Positions 56,164 to 64,000 of a stretch of 64,000 nucleotides of DNA are shown in pieces. Origin of the DNA: CAYTAU01 sp964442075 (lineage in GTDB: Bacteria; Bacteroidota; Bacteroidia; Bacteroidales; CAYTAU01); contig CAYTWH010000002.1 of NCBI GenBank assembly GCA_964442075.1, forward strand, positions 62,001 through 126,000. Direction: 5' to 3'. How positions within the stretch are numbered: position 1 is the stretch's first letter; the number at the start of each line of letters is the position of its first letter. The notes under the pieces are model-generated. The model was not told the DNA's origin and searched no databases. It was given only the letters and a program-made list of their open reading frames with translations. A program made the position numbers and the translations under genes.

Positions 56164-56694
56164 ATGATAAAAGAAAAAGCAGATTTTCATAGTATTTTTT
56201 TAAAAGAAGGAGATATATTATATACGAATATTTATTCATTAGACAAAGACAAATTTAATAATTGGGTTGTAAATAATTTTGAAAAAGTAAAAACAATAGC
56301 CTCTTATGAAGAAGTTATACCAACCAAAGAAACAATGAACAAAATAATTAAAAAAGGATACGACCATAGATCATCTCAATGTCATTATTCCTCAAAAGCT
56401 GTGAGTTTAATAGATGAATCTTTTGAATATTGGACAGGATTTGTACACCAACAAGACTTTTTATTTAATATCATTACACATAGTTTTAATATATTAGATG
56501 GAATACTGGTTGATTTCTCAAAAATTAATGAGAAGTGTGAAATTATTGATAAAGGTAAAGAAGGTTTTCCTCGTACATATTATGGTATAAAAATTCCAAC
56601 AGGATTTATAAGAAAATTTGAATATGAAACCTTAAATAATCATTCAATGAAACCTCATCTATTTGAATGGTACAAAGAAATGAAATCCCACTAA
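56164..56694 (+). CDS. Hypothetical protein
   Basis: A 176-aa soluble protein, not recognised by family. The central region CHYSSKAVSLIDESFEYWTGFV, then FNIITHSFNILDG, and the C-terminal TYYGIKIPTGFI look conserved and enzyme-like, with His and Cys residues. No signal peptide is seen. It follows the broken RES gene by 48 bp and may be part of the same accessory island. The AT content is like its surroundings. Confidence 0.6.
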   Translation: MIKEKADFHSIFLKEGDILYTNIYSLDKDKFNNWVVNNFEKVKTIASYEEVIPTKETMNKIIKKGYDHRSSQCHYSSKAVSLIDESFEYWTGFVHQQDFLFNIITHSFNILDGILVDFSKINEKCEIIDKGKEGFPRTYYGIKIPTGFIRKFEYETLNNHSMKPHLFEWYKEMKSH

Positions 56695-56732
56695 GCATAT
56701 TTTTATTTAACCAACGCAAAAAGAACTCAAGC

Positions 56733-56875
56733 CAAAAATATATTACAGTATTTGCTAATCACCTTTGCAAGCTTTGCGTGAAAAAAATCTAAAATATAAA
56801 ATCGTAAATATAAAATCAGCAAACTCCCTTTTTTGTTCATTAAGCTTTATTGTGTAATTTTAGCGCAATTAAAAA
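56733..56875 (+). repeat. Direct repeat copy A, carrying a promoter
   Basis: About 143 bp, similar to copy B at 58810-58937. The shared parts begin CAAAAATATATTACAGT, continue through GCGTGAAAAAAAT and end with AGCTTTATT and TAATTTTAGCGCAATTAAAAA. It lies directly before the T9SS gene at 56883. Confidence 0.75.
56832..56862 (+). promoter_or_regulatory. Promoter of the T9SS gene (in copy A)
   Basis: TTTG at 56832-56835, a 19-bp spacer and TAATTTTA at 56855-56862 match the Bacteroidota promoter, with the last G of the -7 box changed to A. The ATG is 21 bp further on. Confidence 0.6.
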
Positions 56876-56882
56876 TAAACAA

Positions 56883-58796
56883 ATGAAAACATATTTTACA
56901 ACTATAGTTTTGATTGCCCTGGCAAGCCTAAGCATTAATGCTCAGAATACTTTTGAACGTGTTTATGGAGAAAATGATTATGACGAAGGTTTTGGCGCCA
57001 TATCCTATAATAATGGATATTTTATAGCAGGAAGCATAATGTCTTCAAGTACATCATATGATGGATGCTTAATTAAAACAGATTCTCTTGGTATAAAAGA
57101 ATGGATTTTAAAATTTGGAGGAACCGATACTGATAAGCTCCGTTGTATAGAAAATACAAGTAACAACAATATTATTATGTGCGGACAAACAGCATCTGTA
57201 GGTGCAGGCAGCGACGATGCATGGATAATAAAAACAGATAGTTTGGGTAATATATTATGGGAAAAGATTTATGGAGGAACAGGATCTGATATATTATACT
57301 GTATAAAAGAAACACCCGATAGTGGTTTTATTGCTGTAGGTGAAACCAAATCATTTGGTCCAAATATACCTTCAAATCCTAATATGTATATTATAAGAAT
57401 GGATATTAATGGAGATACTTTATGGACCAAAGCACTTGACTATGGAGGTGCTGATAAAGATGTTGCAAGGTCGGTAACAATATTAGCTTCCGGTAGTTTT
57501 GTTGTAACAGGCAATAGTAGCAGATGGGAATCAACAAATTTACGTAGAGATTTACGGCTTTCTAAATTCGATAGTTTTGGTAGCAGTATGTGGAGTCGTA
57601 CCTATTATTCAACACTTCCTGGAGATTATGAATATGGCTATGCTGTTAAACAAACCTTAGATACAGGCTTTGTAGTAGCAGGATATTATTCTTCAATAGG
57701 CTGGAATTATGGCGTGTTGCTAAAAACCGACAGCATTGGTAATTATCAGTGGTATTCGCAGGTTTCCGGGGCTTCTTTTGGAGACGATGCCTATGTGAAA
57801 AATATTGATATTACTTCCGATAGTGGTTTTGTAATGACAGGATACATAAGCGATCCTTATGTGCTTAGTGGAGACCCGCTTGCAATATGGAAATATGATA
57901 AAACCGGCTCTCTAGATTGGACTAGAATTTATGGTGGAAGTCAGGCAGATGCCGGAAATTTTATCAGTACACAAGATGATAATGGATTTCTGGTTGCGGG
58001 TTATACTCAATCAAAAAGCATTTTTGGGTCAAACGATATATATTTAATAAAAACAGACTCTATTGGTTATGCCGATTTACAAATATGGACATCTTCTGAC
58101 ACCACTATATGTGAAGGCGATACTGCTCAACTTTATGTTAGTTCTAATCATTCTGGTGTTACATATTCATGGTTACCAACAATAACAATTGAATTTTCAG
58201 ATAGCTCACATACTCAGGCTTTTCCTTTGACAACGCAAACATATTATGTTACTGTTACATCCGGTATAGATTTTAAAGTTGACAGCATTAATGTTGAAGT
58301 TTCTCCAATTCCCCCAACACCAACTATTAACTATATAAACGATACTTTGTTCTCAAGTTCACCAATTGACAACCAATGGTATAATCAGAGTGGGGTAATT
58401 GTGGGCGCAAATTCATATTATTATAAACCAATAGTTACAGGAGATTACTTTGTTATTGTTACCAATACAAATGCTTGTATATCTGATACATCAAATATTA
58501 TTAATGTGGTTATTTCAAGTATTGAAGAAAACAATAAAAAACTACAAATTCAAATATATCCCAACCCCACAACAGGCTTAATTTCAATAAAGGCAGAAGG
58601 AATGGAGAGTATAGAAGTAATGAATATTAGTGGTCAAACCATTCTTAAACATTCCCGTGAAAACGGGAATCCAGGAATATGGATGCCCGATCAAGCCGGG
58701 CATGTTATTAATTTGGCTACACAGCCAAAAGGCATATACATAATAAAAGTTACTACTAACAAAGGCGTGACTGTACAAAAAATTGTTTTAGAGTAA
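56883..58796 (+). CDS. Secreted propeller-like protein with T9SS sorting domain carrying a repeat insertion
   Basis: A 637-aa protein. The ATG at 56883 starts a signal peptide (1 to about 20, ending INAQ). About seven propeller-like repeats follow (KTDSLGN-x-LWEKIYGGTG ... DSGFIAVGETKSFG), then an Ig-like domain and a sorting domain (IQIYPNPTTGLISI ... GIYIIKVTTNKGVTVQKIVLE). Between ISGQTILK and VINLATQPKG the sorting domain holds 18 extra residues encoded by a palindromic repeat, in frame. The architecture matches the protein at 18520-20316. Confidence 0.86.
   Translation: MKTYFTTIVLIALASLSINAQNTFERVYGENDYDEGFGAISYNNGYFIAGSIMSSSTSYDGCLIKTDSLGIKEWILKFGGTDTDKLRCIENTSNNNIIMCGQTASVGAGSDDAWIIKTDSLGNILWEKIYGGTGSDILYCIKETPDSGFIAVGETKSFGPNIPSNPNMYIIRMDINGDTLWTKALDYGGADKDVARSVTILASGSFVVTGNSSRWESTNLRRDLRLSKFDSFGSSMWSRTYYSTLPGDYEYGYAVKQTLDTGFVVAGYYSSIGWNYGVLLKTDSIGNYQWYSQVSGASFGDDAYVKNIDITSDSGFVMTGYISDPYVLSGDPLAIWKYDKTGSLDWTRIYGGSQADAGNFISTQDDNGFLVAGYTQSKSIFGSNDIYLIKTDSIGYADLQIWTSSDTTICEGDTAQLYVSSNHSGVTYSWLPTITIEFSDSSHTQAFPLTTQTYYVTVTSGIDFKVDSINVEVSPIPPTPTINYINDTLFSSSPIDNQWYNQSGVIVGANSYYYKPIVTGDYFVIVTNTNACISDTSNIINVVISSIEENNKKLQIQIYPNPTTGLISIKAEGMESIEVMNISGQTILKHSRENGNPGIWMPDQAGHVINLATQPKGIYIIKVTTNKGVTVQKIVLE
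58651..58703. repeat. Palindromic repeat inserted in a coding region
   Basis: Two hairpins side by side: ATTCCCG / CGGGAAT (58651-58657 and 58664-58670) and ATGCCCG / CGGGCAT (58683-58689 and 58697-58703). The composition is GC-rich compared with the gene around it. About 54 bp, or 18 codons, are added without breaking the frame. Confidence 0.8.
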
Positions 58797-58809
58797 AAAG
58801 AATCTAAGT

Positions 58810-58937
58810 CAAAAATATATTACAGTCTTTGCAAATCAACTTTGCGAGCTCGGCGTGAAAAAAATTTAAATTGCAAATCAAAAGACTACCCTTTTTGCTT
58901 ATTCAGCTTTATTAAGTAATTTTAGCGCAATTAAAAA
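58810..58937 (+). repeat. Direct repeat copy B, carrying a promoter
   Basis: Second copy of the segment at 56733-56875, about 128 bp, with several substitutions and a short deletion. It lies between the T9SS gene and gpmI. Confidence 0.75.
58894..58924 (+). promoter_or_regulatory. Promoter of gpmI (in copy B)
   Basis: TTTG at 58894-58897, again exactly 19 bp, and TAATTTTA at 58917-58924. The spacing and both boxes are kept although the spacer has changed, which supports function. The gpmI ATG is 71 bp downstream of the box start. Confidence 0.6.
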
Positions 58938-58994
58938 ATTAGAATTTCAACATATAAAAAACATTCGCGAATTCGTGGCTAAAAATATAAACAA

Positions 58995-60515
58995 ATGCAA
59001 ACCAACAAAGCAATACTTATAATTCTTGATGGCTGGGGCATAGGAGATAAGTCGAAATCTGATGTAATTTATAATGGTGATACACCTAATCTCGATAAGC
59101 TTTTTTTAAAATATCCAAACTCGCAATTATTAGCCGGTGGCGAAGATGTAGGATTACCAAATGGACAAATGGGAAATTCTGAAGTAGGACATTTGAATAT
59201 TGGAGCAGGAAGAGTAGTATATCAAGACCTTGTAAAAATCAATAAAGCAGTAGAAGATAATTCAATAAGCTCAAATAATACATTAATAAAAGCATTTCAA
59301 TACGCTAAAGATAAAAACAAACAAGTTCATTTTCTGGGCTTGGTTTCAGATGGCGGAGTTCACTCTGTAGATAAGCATCTTTATAAACTTTGCGATATAG
59401 CAAACGATTTTGGTTTGTCAAAAGTTTTTATTCATGCACTTACCGATGGCAGAGATACTGACCCACATAGCGGATTAGGATTTATTGAAAATCTGCAAGA
59501 GCATATTAAAAGCAAATCGGCAAAGATAGCTTCTGTATGTGGCAGATTTTATACTATGGACAGAGATAAACGCTGGGAAAGGATTAAAGTTGGCTACGAT
59601 CTATTAGTATCGGGTAAAGGTGAAAAATATCAAAATGTAATTGAAGCTGTTAATGCATCGTATAATAACGATAAAACAGATGAATTTATTAAACCAATAG
59701 TTATTGTTGATGATGCAAATAAACCACTTACGACAATTGAAAAAGACGATGTTGTAATATGTTTTAATTTTCGTACCGACAGGTTAAGAGAAATCACAAC
59801 AGTGCTAACTCAAAAAGATATGCCCGAATTTGAAATGAGCAAAATGGATTTGTACTATTGCACTATGACAAGATACGACGATTCTTTTAAAAATGTGAAT
59901 ATAATTTACGATAAAGAAAATGTTAAGAAAACCATTGGCGAAATTCTGGAGATCAACAATAAAAAACAATTAAGAATTGCCGAAACCGAAAAATATTCTC
60001 ATGTTACATTCTTCTTTTCCGGCGGAAGAGAAAATCCTTTTAAGGGCGAAGAAAGAATTTTAATACCATCGCCAAAGGTTACTACTTACGATTTGCAACC
60101 CGAAATGAGTGCATACCTTGTAAAAGATGCAATTATTACAGAAATTAATAAAAACAAATTCGATTTTATTTGTCTTAACTTCGCTAATGGCGATATGGTT
60201 GGACATACAGGAATTTACGATGCAATATTAAAAGCTGTAAAAACTGTTGACCAATGCGTAAGCGAAGTTGTTGATGCTGCTCAAAAAAATAATTATACAG
60301 TTCTTATAATTGCCGACCATGGTAATGCCGACTATGCAATTAATGATGATGGAAGCCCACATACAGCACATTCGCTAAATCCTGTACCATGTTTACTGAT
60401 ATCAGATAAATATAAATCAATAAACTCAGGTACTTTGGCAAATGTTGCACCCACATTGCTTAAAATAATGAGTATTGATATTCCCAACGAAATGACAGAA
60501 AAAGCCTTAATTTGA
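58995..60515 (+). CDS. gpmI: 2,3-bisphosphoglycerate-independent phosphoglycerate mutase
   Basis: A 506-aa Mn2+-dependent glycolytic enzyme that interconverts 3- and 2-phosphoglycerate. The phosphoserine is Ser62 in MGNSEVGHLNIGAGR. Metal ligands are in ILIILDGWGIG, HALTDGRDT, CLNFANGDMVGHTG and IIADHGNAD. Length and motif order are standard. It is a single gene with its own promoter in the duplicated upstream segment. Confidence 0.95.
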   Translation: MQTNKAILIILDGWGIGDKSKSDVIYNGDTPNLDKLFLKYPNSQLLAGGEDVGLPNGQMGNSEVGHLNIGAGRVVYQDLVKINKAVEDNSISSNNTLIKAFQYAKDKNKQVHFLGLVSDGGVHSVDKHLYKLCDIANDFGLSKVFIHALTDGRDTDPHSGLGFIENLQEHIKSKSAKIASVCGRFYTMDRDKRWERIKVGYDLLVSGKGEKYQNVIEAVNASYNNDKTDEFIKPIVIVDDANKPLTTIEKDDVVICFNFRTDRLREITTVLTQKDMPEFEMSKMDLYYCTMTRYDDSFKNVNIIYDKENVKKTIGEILEINNKKQLRIAETEKYSHVTFFFSGGRENPFKGEERILIPSPKVTTYDLQPEMSAYLVKDAIITEINKNKFDFICLNFANGDMVGHTGIYDAILKAVKTVDQCVSEVVDAAQKNNYTVLIIADHGNADYAINDDGSPHTAHSLNPVPCLLISDKYKSINSGTLANVAPTLLKIMSIDIPNEMTEKALI

Positions 60516-60610
60516 ATATAAAGCCCCGTCTGTCGAACGGTTAATCAGTGTTTGATATTCTTTTTGTAAGTTCAAGCGGATTTTAGAAACTTAGACAATA
60601 AGAAAAAATC

Positions 60611-60640
60611 AGTTGCCCCGCCCTGAAAGACGGGGCAACT
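60611..60640. terminator. GC-rich hairpin after gpmI
   Basis: The perfect 10-bp stem AGTTGCCCCG / CGGGGCAACT with a 10-nt loop lies 96 bp after the gpmI stop. It has no T-run, so it may be a dispersed palindromic repeat rather than a true terminator. The remaining 60516-60756 gap shows no gene. Confidence 0.45.
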
Positions 60641-60756
60641 AAAACAGTTGTTGATTTTCTCTGAAATCAATTAAAACCTGCTTTTTTTATAATCGTTTTA
60701 ATTAGAAAACATGGATATTTACAAACTTTGTTTAATTTTAATCCCGAATATTCTAT

Positions 60757-61377
60757 ATGAATAATTACGAAAAAACAATGCTTCAAATACAAGATACACT
60801 TATCAGCCTCAATCTAATTGAAACAAATTTTGTTTGCGATCTTAATTCATGCAAGGGCAATTGTTGTGTTTATGGCGATTATGGTGCTCCACTCGAAATT
60901 GAAGAAATTGAGATCATAGGTAGTATTTTAGATAAAATTGATAAATATTTAACACCTGAAGGCAAAAAAGCTATTAAACAACAAGGATTAAGAATAAAAG
61001 ACGATGCCAATGATTATGTTACACCTTTAATTAACGGCAAAGAATGTGCATTTACCTATTTCGATAATGGTATTGCAAAATGTGCAATTGAAAAAGCATA
61101 TCTTAATAATGAAATTTATTTTCAAAAACCTGTTTCGTGCCATTTGTATCCGGTAAGGGTGAAAAAATACAAAGAATTTACGGCAGTAAACTATCACAAA
61201 TGGGAAATTTGCGATATGGCATTAGCAACAGGCGAAAAACTTGGTGTGCCAATGTATGTATTTTTAAAAGATGTGCTGATAAGAAGATTTGGAAAAGACT
61301 GGTATGAAGAATTGAAATTAGCTGCAGAAACTTTGTTGGAAGAAAAAAGAAAATCCACAACAGATAGCATAGATTAA
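60757..61377 (+). CDS. DUF3109 family cysteine-rich protein
   Basis: A 206-aa cytoplasmic protein. Cysteines in FVCDLNSCKGNCC (about 27-37), ECAF, AKCAIE and VSCHLYP match the DUF3109/YkgJ-type metal-binding pattern, probably a zinc or Fe-S site. The YHKWEIC motif near residue 150 is also typical. The function is unknown. The last ~9 residues (STTDSID and neighbours) and the stop are encoded by the first unit of the 97-bp tandem repeat, so the native C-terminus may have been replaced. Confidence 0.82.
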   Translation: MNNYEKTMLQIQDTLISLNLIETNFVCDLNSCKGNCCVYGDYGAPLEIEEIEIIGSILDKIDKYLTPEGKKAIKQQGLRIKDDANDYVTPLINGKECAFTYFDNGIAKCAIEKAYLNNEIYFQKPVSCHLYPVRVKKYKEFTAVNYHKWEICDMALATGEKLGVPMYVFLKDVLIRRFGKDWYEELKLAAETLLEEKRKSTTDSID

Positions 61378-61784
61378 CACAAAGTTAAACAAAAAAATAA
61401 AAATAAAAAATCTGTGAATTGCGAAGCACTCACGAACACCTAATAAATAAACATTTAGTGAGTAAAATCCGTGTAATCGGTGGTAAAAAAAGAAAACACA
61501 CCACAGATAGCACAGATTAACACAAAGTAAAACAAAGAAATAAAAATAAATAATCTGTGAAAATCCGTGTAATCGGTGGTAAAAAAAGAAAACACACCAC
61601 AGATAGCATAGATTAACACAAAGTAAAACAAAGAAATAAAAATAAATAATCTGTGAAAATCCGTNNNNNNNNNNNNNNNNNNNNNNNNNNNNNNNNNNNN
61701 NNNNNNNNNNNNNNNNNNNNNNNNNNNNNNNNNNNNNNNNNNNNNNNNNNNNNNNNNNNNNNNNGTAATCGGTGGTAAAAAATA
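61352..61784. repeat. 97-bp tandem repeat array interrupted by an assembly gap
   Basis: Units anchored at CCACAGATAG begin at 61501 and 61598, giving a 97-bp period. An earlier, slightly different unit begins near 61355 and carries about 48 extra bp with CTCAC / GTGAG arms. Each unit holds AATCCGTGTAATCGGTGGT and GATTAACACAAAGTAAAAC. The third unit breaks off at the gap and the end of a unit reappears after it. The true copy number is unknown. There is no gene in 61378-61828. Confidence 0.85.
61665..61764. other. Scaffold gap (100 N)
   Basis: Exactly 100 N inside the tandem repeat. The round number suggests a placeholder of unknown true length, as expected where short reads cannot cross a repeat. 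Confidence 0.97.
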
Positions 61785-61828
61785 ACTCCGACAATTACAT
61801 ATAAAATTCGTAAATTTGTTGCTTTATT

Positions 61829-62521
61829 ATGATAATCAAAGCTAAAATACCACTTCTTTTATTACTTGTATTTTTTGCAAATATTGCAATATCACAAAAG
61901 CTCAAAAGAGAAACATTACTGGGTTTACACATTAGTCCGATTATTACAACTAATATTATTGAAAAAAACGATGTAGAATTATTTACCGATAGCATCAACT
62001 ATCAATTAACGCAAAAAACAGGGATAAACTATGGAATGGAGATAAGATTTGGCATAGGCGAACGACTTTCGCTGCATACAGGCATTAATTATACCCAACG
62101 TAATTTTGATGTAAAGATCAATACTCCTGATACATTACTTACCGATAGCTCGCTTAAATTTATTAGCTATGAAGTACCGATTTCCCTTAGCGGATATGTA
62201 AAACTTACCGGTCAGCTATATTTATGCGGAAACCTCGGGCTTAGTTTCGATTTTTACCCAACAAACATTAGCATACCCCATGTATACGGCAAAAGATACA
62301 ACTGGGCACAATTTGCAATTAACGGTACTACTGGCATGGAATTTAGGACAAAAAACAGTGGATACATTTTTCTTGGAGCATCATATCACACCCATTTTAG
62401 CAATATGCTGTATGTGCTTTTTTACAAATCAAACCAAATTGGCTCAGCAGATGAATATATTCCTTTTTCGGGAAATTACTTTTCGGTAAATTTAAAATAT
62501 TACTTTCCACAGTCGAAATAA
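61829..62521 (+). CDS. Outer-membrane beta-barrel protein (PorT-like)
   Basis: A 230-aa protein with a signal peptide (1 to about 22, ending AISQ) and a barrel of about eight strands (GMEIRFGIGERLSLHTGINYTQRNF, PISLSGYVKLTG, GYIFLGASYHTHF, YFSVNLKYYF). It fits the outer-membrane beta-barrel families common in Bacteroidota; the role is unknown. A -7-like box TAAATTTG at 61811 lies very near the start. A stray T9SS sorting-domain remnant overlaps its 3' end in another frame. Confidence 0.75.
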   Translation: MIIKAKIPLLLLLVFFANIAISQKLKRETLLGLHISPIITTNIIEKNDVELFTDSINYQLTQKTGINYGMEIRFGIGERLSLHTGINYTQRNFDVKINTPDTLLTDSSLKFISYEVPISLSGYVKLTGQLYLCGNLGLSFDFYPTNISIPHVYGKRYNWAQFAINGTTGMEFRTKNSGYIFLGASYHTHFSNMLYVLFYKSNQIGSADEYIPFSGNYFSVNLKYYFPQSK

Positions 62522-62658
62522 ATCAGGAACAAATTAGTTTCTATCCCGAAAATCAGAAATTTACAATTAACAAATCAGGCTTAAGTGCCGGAGTTTATAA
62601 TGTAACTCTACGTTCAAATAAAAATGCAATAACCAAACAAGTTGTTATTTGCAGATAA
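62521..62658 (+). pseudogene. Orphan T9SS sorting-domain remnant
   Basis: One frame from 62521 reads ISFYPENQKF, then NKSGLSAGVYNVTL and TKQVVICR before a stop at 62656. This is the final part of a type A sorting domain (the GVYxVxL strand and the closing strand), without signal peptide, passenger domain or start. It follows the barrel gene in a different frame and is probably what is left of a T9SS gene after a deletion. Confidence 0.65.
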
Positions 62659-62667
62659 AAATTCTCG

Positions 62668-62949
62668 ATTTAATTTAGGGGACTTCTAATAATTACTTCG
62701 CATCAAGATTTTCAGAGTTTTTTATAGACGATGAAAATTTTAGATGCACTATCGGGATAATGCAAAAAAATTTGAAGAAGTATATGAAATACTCTGAAAA
62801 CCCTTTGGGAACAAAGCTAATAAACAACCTGACTTCGTCAAAATATTTCTTAATAGCTACGGCTATTAAGAAATATTTGTGTCTCGCATCTTATTCATTA
62901 TCTTTGTTTCTTGAAAGAAAGGAATTAATAGAAGCCCCCTTAATTAAAT
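62668..62949. mobile_element. MITE-like element with 27-bp terminal inverted repeats
   Basis: Left end 62668-62694 (ATTTAATTTAGGGGACTTC...) and right end 62923-62949 are inverted copies, 24 of 27 positions equal. The 282-bp element holds a perfect 17-bp hairpin (62841-62857 / 62862-62878, loop TACG) and no intact transposase. An ORF at 62760 crosses the right end and is probably not a gene. The element fills the upstream region of the gene at 62965. Confidence 0.7.
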
Positions 62950-62964
62950 TTAAAACTATTTATT

Positions 62965-63588
62965 ATGAAAAAAGGTACAGCAATTTATTTCCCCGGAAGA
63001 GAAAATGAAATTCTATCATTTATCACCAGTGCAGTAAAACAATTAATACTACTGGCAAATCATTATGGTATTAATCAGGAAGAAATTAAAAGTTTGGAAG
63101 CGTTTTTAGTAAACGTAGCAAAAGTAATTAACGAATCTGAAGAAGCAAGCAATATAGCCCAACAAAAAACAGAGGTTAAAGTAGAAGAATTATATAATTG
63201 CAAAAAAGATTTTTTGCGAATGTTTCGATTTATACAAGACTCTCCCAAGTTTCGTGAAAAAGATGCCGAAGCAATAGGCTTTAGAGTACACCATGTTACA
63301 CCCGACCCACAAACAATGAAACCCATTATAAGCGAAGTAACACCTACGCTCGAGGCGATTATTATAGACTGGGTGAAAAGCGATATGGAAGGCGTATTTA
63401 TTTATGGCAGTTACGATGGCAATAAATGGACAAAAATAGGACGCGATACAAGGTCGCCTTACGAAGACGAACGCAAAAACCTAAGCGATAAACCCGAAGA
63501 CAGATATTATAAATTGCGCTATATTAAAAACGATAAACCAATAGGATTAGAATCGGATGTAGCAAAAATACTGGCAGAGATATATTAG
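62965..63588 (+). CDS. Hypothetical protein with fibronectin-like C-terminus
   Basis: A 207-aa soluble protein. The N-terminal ~90 residues are helical (FITSAVKQLILLANHYGI ... VNVAKVINESEEA). The C-terminal ~90 residues form a beta domain (EAIIIDWVKSDMEGVFIYG, KWTKIGRDTRSPYED, YYKLRYIKNDKPIGLESD) resembling a fibronectin type III fold. Such two-part proteins occur in multiple copies in Bacteroidota, but I know no function. The native promoter region may be disrupted by the MITE that ends 15 bp before the ATG. Confidence 0.65.
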   Translation: MKKGTAIYFPGRENEILSFITSAVKQLILLANHYGINQEEIKSLEAFLVNVAKVINESEEASNIAQQKTEVKVEELYNCKKDFLRMFRFIQDSPKFREKDAEAIGFRVHHVTPDPQTMKPIISEVTPTLEAIIIDWVKSDMEGVFIYGSYDGNKWTKIGRDTRSPYEDERKNLSDKPEDRYYKLRYIKNDKPIGLESDVAKILAEIY

Positions 63589-63693
63589 TTATTTTGACTA
63601 AAAGCATATTTTTAGTGATATAAAGATGTAAATTAATATATCAAACATATAATATATTTCGTATACTTGTATAGAATTTAAAACCATCATGCT

Positions 63694-63978
63694 ATGAAAA
63701 AACTATTACTTCTTATAGTAGGAATAGGAATGTCCTGTATTTTTTCTTATGCCCAATCTGGTATTAATACATCAAAGAACTCTAATAATGCCAAATATCA
63801 AAAAGTAATCTCCAAAGAAAGTATTCCTTATACAAATAACACAAATAAAGAAAAAACTCAAGCTATTGACACTACAAATAAATTAATAACAATTGAAGGA
63901 GACCCTCATCCAAATCAAAATACTAATGAACGGGGAAAAATATTATTGATCGTAAAAACTCTAAATCGAAAGCTATAA
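63694..63978 (+). CDS. Small exported hypothetical protein
   Basis: A 94-aa protein. The signal peptide is residues 1 to about 21 (MKKLLLLIVGIGMSCIFSYAQ). The mature part is polar, Asn/Thr/Lys-rich and probably unfolded. I do not recognise it; it might be the truncated start of a longer secreted protein. A GGAGAAG sequence at about 63990 near the window end suggests that another gene starts just beyond. Confidence 0.5.
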   Translation: MKKLLLLIVGIGMSCIFSYAQSGINTSKNSNNAKYQKVISKESIPYTNNTNKEKTQAIDTTNKLITIEGDPHPNQNTNERGKILLIVKTLNRKL

Positions 63979-64000
63979 TTAATTTTAAGGAGAAGAATAT

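Noticed and set aside
61318..61794. 158-codon minus-strand ORF across the N gap
   Set aside because: It is made of the tandem repeat and 34 unknown residues encoded by N, so the frame across the gap is meaningless.
62760..63008. 82-codon ORF inside and beyond the MITE
   Set aside because: It crosses the right TIR and overlaps the real gene at 62965 in another frame. It is at most a transposase shadow that I cannot identify.

Overview
This is a low-GC, gene-dense window from a member of the Bacteroidota. It looks like an uncultured or draft-assembled anaerobe of Bacteroidales-like affinity, because a 100-N scaffold gap sits at 61665-61764. The evidence is four secreted proteins with type IX secretion (T9SS) C-terminal sorting domains, a carboxypeptidase-regulatory-domain TonB receptor, GWxTD, DUF3857, DUF1573 and HYC_CC_PP proteins, and promoters of the Bacteroidota kind (TTTG, 19 bp, TAnnTTTG). 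The best promoter is in front of tRNA-Asp. I cannot name the species.

Layout. Positions 1-10661 on the minus strand are one long hydrogenase locus. The order of transcription is hoxF, hoxU, hoxY, hoxH (an NAD(H)-coupled group 3d-like [NiFe] hydrogenase), a maturation protease, then hypF, hypC, hypD, hypE, hypA and hypB; hypB runs off the left edge. A hairpin with a T-run between hoxH and the protease may lower expression of the maturation genes. Positions 11165-31867 are mixed housekeeping and envelope genes: a glycosyltransferase, a PpiD-like foldase, an LD-carboxypeptidase, alanine dehydrogenase, two T9SS proteins, a GalE-like threonine dehydrogenase, two DUF3857/transglutaminase-fold proteins, a fused MetF-MetV-like protein, a LETM1-like protein, a GWxTD protein, uridine kinase and an exonuclease. 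Positions 31984-37728 encode a 1914-residue T9SS surface protein with four tandem MAM-like modules. Positions 37825-42757 carry a MuiA-like protein and a putative metal-handling set (HYC_CC_PP, TonB receptor, HMA protein). Positions 42868-48725 hold folK, upp, mgtE, tRNA-Asp and envelope proteins.

Positions 48953-54138 hold DUF1573, an aspartate-type aminotransferase, and then gatE and gatD. These two form the archaeal-type heterodimeric Glu-tRNA(Gln) amidotransferase, which is unexpected in a bacterium. Directly downstream is the most unusual non-coding structure: about 22 degenerate units with a strict 21-bp period (54181-54642), in which purine/pyrimidine identity is kept while the bases change largely by transitions. 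An unknown gene, a frameshifted RES-type toxin gene and another unknown gene follow.

Positions 56733-64000 are rich in repeats. A duplicated promoter-bearing segment lies before a T9SS gene and again before gpmI. A palindromic repeat is inserted in frame in a T9SS sorting domain. A 97-bp tandem array supplies the C-terminus of a DUF3109 gene and spans the scaffold gap. There are also an orphan sorting-domain remnant and a MITE-like element with 27-bp terminal inverted repeats.

All functional statements come from reading motifs by eye. No database search was run.
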